From Streptococcus taonis (GTDB lineage Bacteria > Bacillota > Bacilli > Lactobacillales > Streptococcaceae): a stretch of 64,000 nucleotides of DNA. Positions 36,392 to 46,100 of this stretch are shown here, in pieces. Positions within the stretch are counted from its first letter, which is position 1. The number at the start of each line of letters is the position of its first letter. The translations under genes and the position numbers were made by a program. The DNA is taken from the NCBI RefSeq assembly GCF_029948085.1, contig NZ_JARZZP010000002.1, positions 114,694-178,693 of the forward strand. The letters run 5' to 3'. The notes under the pieces were generated by a model. It was not told the origin of the DNA. It did no database searches and worked only from the letters and a program-made list of their open reading frames with translations.

Positions 36392-39097
36392 CTATTCTAC
36401 AGACTTGAGGGCTTCAAGCATATCTACCTTTCGGAGATAATGATTGACAAAAAAGCCTAGAATGGTCAAAATGACACTAACAGCTAGAATTGGAATGAGA
36501 TACACTTCCCAGCCGACTTTCGGTTGAAAACGGAAGGTTCCAGGTGCGATCATCTGAATGAGAAATTGATGGAGATAAAAGCCTGAGACTAGACCTACAA
36601 TCATTCCAATTAGTGACAATAGGATGGTCTCCCGATAGATATAAAGGGTCACTTCTTTGTTATGAAAACCAAGAACCTTGATGGTTGAGAGTTCCCTAAT
36701 CCGTTCAGCAACATTGATGTTGGTCAAATTATAGAGAATCACAATAGCTAGTAGCACCGATACCAGCACCAAAATCGCCATGGTATGATTCAGAGAATTG
36801 GCAAAACTTTCAAAGAGCTGAATGGTGGAGGCGTTTTGAACGAGGCCACTGACAGCAGCTAGATCCATAAATTCTCCTGCGACGGTTTCAGTATTTCCTT
36901 CACTTTTATCCTTGAGTTGGACCAGATAGGTGTTCATCTTGGGAGCTTGACCATAAATTTTCTCATAGGTCGCCTGATTCATATAAACAAAATGGCCCAC
37001 GTAGTGTTCGGTAATGGCTCCAACCTTAAAGGTTTTTCCATCTATTGTAAAGTTGTCACCAAGGGAAACTCCTGCCAACTGGGCTAATTTTTCAGTCAGA
37101 ACAAGTCCGTTAGATAAGCTCAGTTTTTCCCCATTTTTTTCTAGGAGGACAAAGGGAACCAGATCATCTTGATCCGTTACCATCATGGTCACGGTTTGAA
37201 CACCTGCCTTGCCAGCATACTTTTCCTCAACCTGTTTGGAAGAAATTAAACGATAGTTTTCAACTTCATCACTCTGCAATTTTTCTTCTAGCTTTTCCTT
37301 ATCAGAATCTGAAGCTCGAGAATTGACAGAGAGAATCATCTGATATTGTTGCAGATCCTTAAACTGCCTGTCTGCCACGCCAACCACAGAGGATTGAATA
37401 CCAAGCCCTGCAAAGAGGAGGGCTACTGAACCTGCAACTCCAAAAATGGTCATCAGCATGCGTTGTTTGTAACGGAAAATATTGCGAGCAGTTACCTTTT
37501 GGGTAAAGCTCAAATGAGACCAGATAAAGGTGATCCGCTCCAAGAGAATCTTTGAGCCCTTGACTGGTGGCTTGGGTAGTAATAATTGTGCTGCTTCTTC
37601 ATGCAATTCTCTGCGAGATACAAGGTAAGCAGGTAGGACACTAGCTACTAAGCTTAGTCCCAAAGCTAAGCAACTATAGGTCCAGTAGAAATATTGCTGA
37701 CTCTCTCCAACAATCATTCGCTCAGTGATGATATGCGAAATAGTAGGTGCTAAGATGTAATGTCCAATCAGAATTCCTAGAAGGGTTCCAAGAGTCCCAG
37801 CAACCAGACCATAAATCACAAACTTAGCAATGATGTCTTTGCTATGGTAGCCTAGAGCTTTGAAAATACCAGCATTGGTTCTTTCCTCATCTACAAAACG
37901 AGTCATGGTGGTAAAGGTAACCATGGCTGCAACGGCATAGAGAACAACTGGAAAGATATTCCCTACGGCACGAATACTCATGGCCGAGTTACTATACATG
38001 AGGTAACCTTGACCAGTAGGAGAACTCTTGCGATTGTAGACATGATAGGTTGGCTCTGTTAGAGCATTGACCTCATCCTGACTGGTCTGCCACTTAGCCT
38101 TTTCCTTAGTAAGATCTGTTTCGGCTTGGCTCAGCTTTTCCTTTTCTTGCTTTAGTTGGTCTTTTGCTTCTTCTAACTGACTAGATGCTTGACTTTTTTG
38201 TGGTTCTGGTAGTTGGCTCACTTGATTTTCTTGAGCTTGTAAACGCGTTTCGACTTCCTGCAGGCGTTTCTTACCCGCTGTCAAGTTGGTCTCTGCTTCA
38301 TCCAGTTGCTTCTTTCCTTCATCAAGTGATTTTTGAGCATCTTTCTTCATTTTCTCTAGCCGCGCTTGACCATTATCAGCAACTAAGTTCTTTAGAGTTG
38401 CTTCTTCTTTCTCTAGCTTCTTTTCGTAATCACTAGAGAAAGGATTGACATCTGTTAGACTAGCAAAACGCAGGCGGGCAATCGTGTAAACAGAGCTCTT
38501 AAAATTTGCTTCAGTTACGACACCATAGGCTGCTAAGTTCCCATTTCCACTAGCTGAACTCCCCATATCCGTTTTTGAGAAAATATCTGGAGAGTGGACG
38601 AAGCCTGTAATGGTATAACTATCCCGCTTCAACTGAGAATTACTGCCCTTCTTTTGGCTCAACTGAATGACTTGACCAATCTGATAACGGTCTTTCCAAA
38701 AGTCCGCCAAGGCCAATTCATCCTCTTTCTCAGGCAAACGTCCTTGTGTCACCTCAAATTTTGAAATCTTTTTAGTATTTGAAAAGATCCGTATGGCATC
38801 TTCACTGTTTGCCAGAGTCAAATCTGTCATATAACCAAATTCAACATCTGCTCCCGTATGGTTTTGCAATTCTTCCTGGTCTGCCTGATCTAGACCATAA
38901 TCTGCTATGACGGTCATATCTGCCGCATTAGTATCTTTCAGATAAGCCCAAGCTGTTCGCTCCATATTGGGACTGGCTACTTTGAGACCAACCACGGCTA
39001 AAGAACCTAACATCATTAGAGTTAGGATGGATAAAAACCGTCCCTTTGAACCTGTGAAAGACTGGAGCAGGTCTTTCCAATATGTCTTTCTTTTCAT
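36392..39097 (-). CDS. MacB/FtsX-type ABC transporter permease
   Basis: A 901-residue permease. The start is the ATG at 39097 (MKRKTYWKDLLQSF), one base after the ATPase stop and behind GGAG; the longer frame to 39166 overlaps the ATPase gene and is unlikely. It has one helix near the N-terminus, a large extracellular part with a long coiled coil (about residues 245-350, rich in Lys/Glu/Gln), then two FtsX-like blocks of three helices each (about 385-490 and the last 120 residues). Such pairs export lipids, lipoproteins or peptides, or drive cell-wall enzymes; the substrate here is unknown. Confidence 0.9.
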   Translation of the reverse strand: MKRKTYWKDLLQSFTGSKGRFLSILTLMMLGSLAVVGLKVASPNMERTAWAYLKDTNAADMTVIADYGLDQADQEELQNHTGADVEFGYMTDLTLANSEDAIRIFSNTKKISKFEVTQGRLPEKEDELALADFWKDRYQIGQVIQLSQKKGSNSQLKRDSYTITGFVHSPDIFSKTDMGSSASGNGNLAAYGVVTEANFKSSVYTIARLRFASLTDVNPFSSDYEKKLEKEEATLKNLVADNGQARLEKMKKDAQKSLDEGKKQLDEAETNLTAGKKRLQEVETRLQAQENQVSQLPEPQKSQASSQLEEAKDQLKQEKEKLSQAETDLTKEKAKWQTSQDEVNALTEPTYHVYNRKSSPTGQGYLMYSNSAMSIRAVGNIFPVVLYAVAAMVTFTTMTRFVDEERTNAGIFKALGYHSKDIIAKFVIYGLVAGTLGTLLGILIGHYILAPTISHIITERMIVGESQQYFYWTYSCLALGLSLVASVLPAYLVSRRELHEEAAQLLLPKPPVKGSKILLERITFIWSHLSFTQKVTARNIFRYKQRMLMTIFGVAGSVALLFAGLGIQSSVVGVADRQFKDLQQYQMILSVNSRASDSDKEKLEEKLQSDEVENYRLISSKQVEEKYAGKAGVQTVTMMVTDQDDLVPFVLLEKNGEKLSLSNGLVLTEKLAQLAGVSLGDNFTIDGKTFKVGAITEHYVGHFVYMNQATYEKIYGQAPKMNTYLVQLKDKSEGNTETVAGEFMDLAAVSGLVQNASTIQLFESFANSLNHTMAILVLVSVLLAIVILYNLTNINVAERIRELSTIKVLGFHNKEVTLYIYRETILLSLIGMIVGLVSGFYLHQFLIQMIAPGTFRFQPKVGWEVYLIPILAVSVILTILGFFVNHYLRKVDMLEALKSVE

Positions 39098-39098
39098 C

Positions 39099-39800
39099 TC
39101 AGTACTCCAAATCATCAATATCCTGTGGTTGAGGATTGAGGACAACACTCTTGACACTGGCATCATGCATCTGAATCACCCGATCAGCTATTGGAGCTAG
39201 GGAGGCATTATGGGTCACAATGATAACGGTAGCCCCCTTCTTACGTGACATATCTTGAAGAATCTTTAGAACCTGCTTACCCGTCTGGTAGTCCAAAGCT
39301 CCCGTTGGTTCATCACAAAGGAGAATTTTAGGATTTTTTGCCACCGCTCGAGCAATGGATACTCGTTGTTGCTCACCGCCTGACAGCTGAGCTGGAAAGT
39401 TATTTAGACGGTGTCCTAAACCTACATCCTTGAGAACCTGCTCAGGATCCAAGGCATCGGCAACAATTTCTGAAGCAAGCTCAACATTTTCCTTGGCAGT
39501 CAAGTTAGAAACCAAGTTGTAAAATTGAAAGACAAAGCCAACGTCATCTCTACGATAGTTAGTTCTCTGATGAGAAGTGAAATTCGAGATATTAGTTCCA
39601 TCAATCCAGACTTGCCCTTCATCGTTTGTATCCATACCACCTAGAATATTTAAAACGGTTGACTTCCCTGCACCAGATGACCCAAGGACAATGACTAGTT
39701 CTCCCTTTTCAATCTCGAAGTTGACATCTCGATTGGCTACGATTTCTGTATCACCAGTATGATACCTCTTATAGCTGTTTTTCATTTCAATATAAGCCAT
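39099..39800 (-). CDS. MacB-type ABC transporter ATP-binding protein
   Basis: A 233-residue ATPase with Walker [10 protein letters not shown] (about residue 41), Q-loop VFQFYNL, signature [14 protein letters not shown] and Walker [13 protein letters not shown], typical of the LolD/MacB group. It is followed after one base by its permease. A -10 (TATAAT, 39839-39834) lies about 35 bases upstream. Confidence 0.95.
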   Translation of the reverse strand: MAYIEMKNSYKRYHTGDTEIVANRDVNFEIEKGELVIVLGSSGAGKSTVLNILGGMDTNDEGQVWIDGTNISNFTSHQRTNYRRDDVGFVFQFYNLVSNLTAKENVELASEIVADALDPEQVLKDVGLGHRLNNFPAQLSGGEQQRVSIARAVAKNPKILLCDEPTGALDYQTGKQVLKILQDMSRKKGATVIIVTHNASLAPIADRVIQMHDASVKSVVLNPQPQDIDDLEY

Positions 39801-40033
39801 CCTATCTCCTCCTCTTCTCCTATTTTCATCTTTATTATAACTCTTTTGAGGAGAGAAAGAAAGCTTATCCCTGTAGACTTTAGAGAGATTTTCAAAGTCC
39901 TCAGATGAGCTGAATTCAAGTCAGTATAGCCATGCCTTACTCACCATGTTTCTGAGGCAATTCCTCTAGTTTGTTATTTTAGTTTTTTGTCGAATATCAT
40001 CTCTGGTCTTCTTTTGCAATTAATTGTTTAGAT
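39801..40033. other. Intergenic region between bgaA and the ABC exporter
   Basis: Apart from the -10 of the ABC operon near 39834-39839, I see no gene, repeat or strong regulatory signal here. Confidence 0.5.
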
Positions 40034-40092
40034 AAAAAAGCGAACAAGACCAGCTTCTGTTTATCAGAAAACTAGTTTTGTCCGCTTTTTAT
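40034..40092 (-). terminator. bgaA terminator
   Basis: A long imperfect stem pairs AAAGCGAACAAGAC with GTTTTGTCCGCTTT and CTTCTG with CAGAA, with T-runs on the minus strand. It lies about 55 bases after the bgaA stop. Confidence 0.85.
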
Positions 40093-40147
40093 TGTCGAGA
40101 TTAGTCTCTTGATCCAATCTCTATGACTTGGATGCTTTTACATCATC

Positions 40148-43100
40148 TTATTCGTCGTCTCTTTTCTTGCCCATTGCAAACATACCAAGAAGTGCTCCTA
40201 CAACACCTACGGCTGCAAGGCCAGCATTTTCTTTAGTGCCTGTCTCTGGGAGTTTGTATTGATGACTTGCAGGTGCTTGGTAGGTCTTATCTTGTGACAT
40301 AGCAAGAGCTATTTGTGACTGCTCATCTTTGAATTCTGGAAGTTCATGGATAGCTCCTTCTGATCCATTGACACCACCTGTGAATTCTGGACCTACTTCT
40401 TGAACAGCTGCTGCTTCACCATTCACACCACCAGTAAATTCTGGGACTTCATGGATAGCTGCTTCTGCTCCATTGACACTGCCTGTGAATTCTGGGCTTA
40501 CTTCCTGAACAGCTACTTCTTCACCTGCTGTACCAATAGCTCCTGTGTATTCTGGGATTTCATGAACAGCTGCTTCGACTGCGTTAACGCCACCCTTGAA
40601 TTCTGGGACTTCTACTACTGGTGCTGCTTCATCACCTGCTGTACCAATAGCTTCAGTGTATTCTGGAACTTCATGAACAGCTGCTTCTGCTCCATTCACA
40701 CTGCCTGTGTATTCTGGGATTTCCACTACTGGTGCTGCTTCATCGCCTGCTGTGCCAATAGCTTCAGTGTATTCTGGAGCTTCATGAACAGCTGCTTCGA
40801 CTGCGTTAACGCCACCCTTGAATTCTGGGACTTCTACTACTGGTGCTGCTTCATCACCTGCTGTACCAATAGCTTCAGTGTATTCTGGAACTTCATGAAC
40901 AGCTGCTTCTGCTCCATTCACACTGCCTGTGTATTCTGGGATTTCCACTACTGGTGCTGCTTCATCGCCTGCTGTGCCAATAGCTTCAGTGTATTCTGGA
41001 GCTTCATGAACAGCTGCTTCGACTGCGTTAACGCCACCCTTGAATTCTGGGACTTCTACTACTGGTGCTGCTTCATCACCTACTGTGCCAATAGCTCCTG
41101 TGTATTCTGGAACTTCATGAACAGCTGCTTCGACACCATTTACTCCACCAGTAAATTCTGGAACCTCATGGATAGCTGGATCTGTTTTACCAGATACTTC
41201 TTTCTTAGTTCCGACTAAGACAATCTCATCTTGCGGTGCTTCAATAGTTTCACGAAGTTTTTCAGTACGGCTTCCATCTAGTGCTACTTCAGTCAGGATA
41301 CGTTCTTTACCTTCACGACCTGCTTGAGTTACACGAGTTTCACCTTCTGCTAGAGTTGGATCTTCTTTCTTCACTGTCTTGAAGCTGAGAGCTTCTTCTA
41401 CCACTTCTAGGCTAGGAAGCTCTTCCTGAACAGCTGGGGCAACTTTTCCAGTTTCAACCTTTTCTTTGGTCAATTGGATACGGTATTCCTTGACGTGTTT
41501 ACCACTTTCTGAAACGAGACGTACCAAGACTGGAAGTTTATCGTCACCACTATCGACAACTGTTGCCGCTACGTTTTCACCAGCTTCAACGGTCACTTTA
41601 GGACGGTTTCCACTATAGGTTACTTGGTAATCCACACGAGCTTCAGAGAAGTCAGCAAGCTCTCTACCATCCACAAGAAGTTTAGAAGCTGTATTGTCCT
41701 TAGGTGCTTCACTTGGTGCGATAAAGGCCATTTCAGTGATAGCCACACCCTTCTTGTCTGCTTTTCTGTCCATGCGCCATCTCATAGCTTTAGCTTTGAC
41801 TGGTGCAAAGGTTACATGGATGTCAGTTCCTGCTTGAATCTCTTGATCCGCACGGTATTCAACTTTCTCCCAGTTAGAAGGAGTGTTGAATGGGTGATCA
41901 GGATCGTATGGTTGGTAGTTAGAGTAATATTCTGGTGAATCAAATTCTGGTCCAACATAGCGTTCTAATACTAGTTTAGAAGGGGCGTCTGTTCCACCAT
42001 CTGCAAAGAATCGAATGCTTCCTTCTGCTACTGAACGCTCAACAATCTTACCAGCTTCTCTAAAGATAACCCCTACTGAAACTTCTGGATTAGAAGATGG
42101 AGTTGGAGACCAGTTGGTCCAACGACGGCTTTCATCATCTGAACCATCGTTAACATAATCTACACGGTCATGAGAGTTTGGATCAATATCGTTAGTTGCT
42201 GAGGCAAATGAACGGTTGCTATCGTCATCGAAGTCTGGGTTGTCTGAAAGATTTTCTCCGAGTTTGTCTGTTACACGAACAGCTACTTCAGCAGTTAAAT
42301 CAGTACCCAAAACGCGACCATGAACTGTAAATTCACCTGCTTTTGTTAGATTTTCTGCTGGAACTGCTTCCCAGTCAACAGCCAAGTCCTTGACTTCATA
42401 GCCATCTTTTCCTGTAAAGTAAACAGGAACTTTGGCTGGTAATTCTAAGGCTTGTCCTTTAGCAACCAAGCGAGAGGATTTGGCAACAGCAACAGGTTTA
42501 CTTGCGAGCAAATCTTTATCATTTGTGAAGTGTAGGCGGTATTCACCTAGGATATCTCCGTTTTCAGCCTTGACAACAACACGAACTGGATCTCCTTCAC
42601 CTACGCTTGGTACAACTGTTGCAATACCATTTTCAGTGACACTTGCTGTAACAGCTGGAGCTTTTCCTTGGCTTGCTTCTAGATAGTAGTCAGTCAAGCC
42701 TGGGTTAAAGTTTGGCAAATCTTTTCCATCTACTTGGATTTTTGCTTGAGCATTCTTAGCTGCAGCTACTTGTTTAGAGAAGATTTGCATTTCTGTAATA
42801 GAAGTACCCCATTTACCATCTGGTCGAACCATGCGTATACGAACTGCGTAAGTGTTGACTTTATCAAAGCTAAAGTGGGTCATTTCTCCAGCTCTGACTT
42901 GATCTGGAGCCTTGAGATTTGTTACTTCTTTCCAGTTTTTAGCGTCATTAAAGACATGGTCTTCGCGTGCTACGAAGCTTGGATTCTTAGGAACTGTTGG
43001 AGTTGCTGAACCGACATAGTATTCGATGACATAGGATTTAGGTGCACCAACACCGTGGTCTTCGTGGAAGGCTACATTGATGTTATCCACTGAACGTTTA

Positions 43101-46100
43101 GACATGATACCAGAGTCACCAAAGAGAATTCCCACTGATGCTTCACTTGTACGGTTCCAGTTTGTCCAGCGGTTTGCTGGTTGGTTGTTATATGAGATTA
43201 GTTTGTCATTGACATTGGCTACTGAGTCACTTGGATTTGAGTCTGATGCAAAGGCAAGTGGCAATTCTGAACCAGTCCACTGGTCAGAAATATTTGCACC
43301 AGTTTCTGTCTGAGCAGATACACGAACATGAAGTTTAGTTGGTAGTTGAGTACCTTCGACATGTCCTGTCACAGTAAACTTGCCTTCTTGTGCGTATTGG
43401 CTTGGTTCAATTGCGTCCCAAGTTACTTTAGCTGAAGAGACTTGGCCATTTGAGTGGTAAGTACGAACGCTCTCTGGTAGTTGAGGAGCTTCTGCAACTG
43501 GAGTAGTTACGCTCACTTCTTCGACAGCAATGATACCTTCGACAGATACCTTAGCATGAGCTTCTTTCTCGATTCCTTCAACTTTACCTAGGACTTCAAA
43601 ACTATGGTATTTAGCAAGGTCTTCCTTAGCAACTGCTTGCCAAGTCACCTTGTGAACCTTCGGAAATCCTTTGTCATACTCTACAGTTACAGTAGCAGGT
43701 AGACTTGGTTCTTGGTTCAAACCTGTCACGACACTAACTGGACGGATGGCTTGGACAACTTTGCTTTCAGTATTTGCTTGAATGTTCAAGTCAATCTGGC
43801 CTTCTGCTCCTTCAAATTGAGCTTTCAGAGTTACTTGACCAGGTTTATGCAATTCAAGCAGACCTTTACGAACGGCTACATCTCCCTCACCTGAAGTTGA
43901 GAAGCTAACCTTGTCAGCTTTCAAGACTGCTTGTGTACCATCCTGGTAGTGAGCCAAGACCTTGATACCGACTGTTTGGTCTTCTTTCAAAGCAGCTGCA
44001 TTTTCAACTTCTAGGCTCAAACGTCCAATTTGTGGAGCTTCTTGTAGGAATTGGATAGCATAAGTTTGTAGTGGACCACCATCGTTTGGTTGAACATGGA
44101 TGCTTGCACGCATACCATTTGCTTCATTAGCTTGAATAACTGTCACTTGAGCATTTTCGGCTGTAGCTTTGACCTCTGGCAAGGATGCTCCATAAGCAAG
44201 CTTGTGATATTTTACAGGTTGGTCAGTTGAAAGACCTTCTACAGCTTGGTCTGCTACGGTTACACTTGGGACTACTGGATTAGCAGTTTCACCTTCTGCC
44301 ACTACCAAGGTCGCAGTGATTTCTTCATCTTCTAAAATACCTTTAGCTTGAATGCGTGATCCTGCAATAGCTAGTTTAGCTTGATCTTCAGCTGCAATTT
44401 CCCACTTATTAACTTCGTAGCTCGCCACAGTACCATCTGACAATACGTAAGAAACAGATTTGTCAACTGAACTTAGGTCTGTATTTGGAGCGATTCTCTT
44501 AACTACAGGCAATTCTGCTTCAAGAGCCAAGATTTCAACACGCGCTTCTACTTCACGTCCATCTGCCACACCCTTAACAGTCACAATTCCTGGTTCGTTG
44601 ACATCAACTGCTGACCATTCTACTGGAAGTTTTGTACGGCTACCATCACTGTAGATAAAGGCAACCTTCTTAGGCATTTTCGGTGCTTGACCGATAACAG
44701 TACGGACTTTAGCAACTTCTGTACCCAAAACTGTTTTTTCAGCTTGGTCTTTCTTACCTGTGAAGATAGTAGTTTGATCAGATTTCAAGAGATCAGAATG
44801 AGCAGTCAAGGTAAATTTACCAGCTTGCTCAGTTGATTTGACAATGACAACACCCTTACCATTGAAAGCTTTACGAACCCATGAACCGTCAGCTTGCTCT
44901 TTGTAACGTTCACGGCTTGCTTGTTCACCGTTATCCACACCGACAATCTGACCTTGGCCGTGCAACTGGAAGCGAACAAGGTTATTGGCAGTTGGAACTA
45001 CATTACCAGCGCTATCAACGATTTCGTAGTAGATATAAGTAAGATCTTTTCCGTCTGCTGCGATAGCATTTTCTTCTTTGACTAGGCGAACACCTGCAGG
45101 TTCACCAGCAGTCGTAACCTTATCACGAGCAATTTCATTACCAGCCTCATCGCGAGCTACTGCTTCCAAGGTTCCAGGTTGATAAGCAACCTTCCACTCA
45201 AGGTAAAGTTCCTTTGCATTGGCACCTTCTTGGTAAGTACGGCCATCGCTTGTTTGTTTCTTGTTAAAGGTTTTCTTACCTAGGGACTCACCATTCAAGA
45301 ATAGTTCCACACTGGCAGCATTTGAAAATGCACGAACAGGAATCTTACCATCTGCGTCAGCTACATTTGCTTTCAGAGTAGGATCTTCCCAGTTCCAATG
45401 AGGAAGGAGGTGAACCATTGGTTTCTTCTGAGCAGAAACCCATTGGCTTTGGTACAAGTAGTAGTCATTCTTAGGAATGCCAGCTGTATCTACGATACCA
45501 AAGTAAGAACTCTTAACTGGTGTGTTGTTTTGGTTGTGCCATGGAGTAGGCTCACCGATATAGTCGGTACCTGTCCAGATAAACTGACCAGCATAACCAG
45601 CATTGTCACGGTCAAAAGTCCACGATGCAGTGGCTGTTTTACCCCAACCAACACGGTCATTACCATAGTCTGATTGCTCATAATGACGGTAAGCTTGGTT
45701 GCTATGAACTAGCTCACTTTCTGGACGGAAATAGCTACCACGAGTACGAGTTGCAGAAGAAGTTTCTGAACCGTAAATCAACCAATTCGGATGTTTCGCA
45801 CGAAGCTTCTTGTAGTTGTCCTCTGAGTAGTTAAATCCAACCGCATCAAGTTCGTTGGCAATCTTTTCATGATCACCACTACCATCACCAAAGCGGAACT
45901 TATCTGCTCCCATAGTAACATAGCGTGTCTTATCAACTGCTTTAATAACTTGGACCAAGCGTTTAACAGTCGCTAGAGAACGAGCCTTACCGTCTGCTTC
46001 ACCGATTTCATTACCGATAGACCACATGACGATAGCAGGGTTATTCTTGCCTCTCTCGACCATTGTACGTAGGTCAAAATCAGACCATTTTTCACCTTTT

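Noticed and set aside
40530..41170. CRISPR-like regular spacing
   Set aside because: The repeats are in-frame, protein-coding and nearly identical throughout; there are no unique spacers and no cas genes.
40400..41218. A 272-residue plus-strand open frame rich in Cys, Phe and Trp opposite the bgaA repeats
   Set aside because: It is the exact antisense of the 222-bp repeat array; codon bias of the real gene keeps this frame open. It has no ribosome site and an implausible composition.
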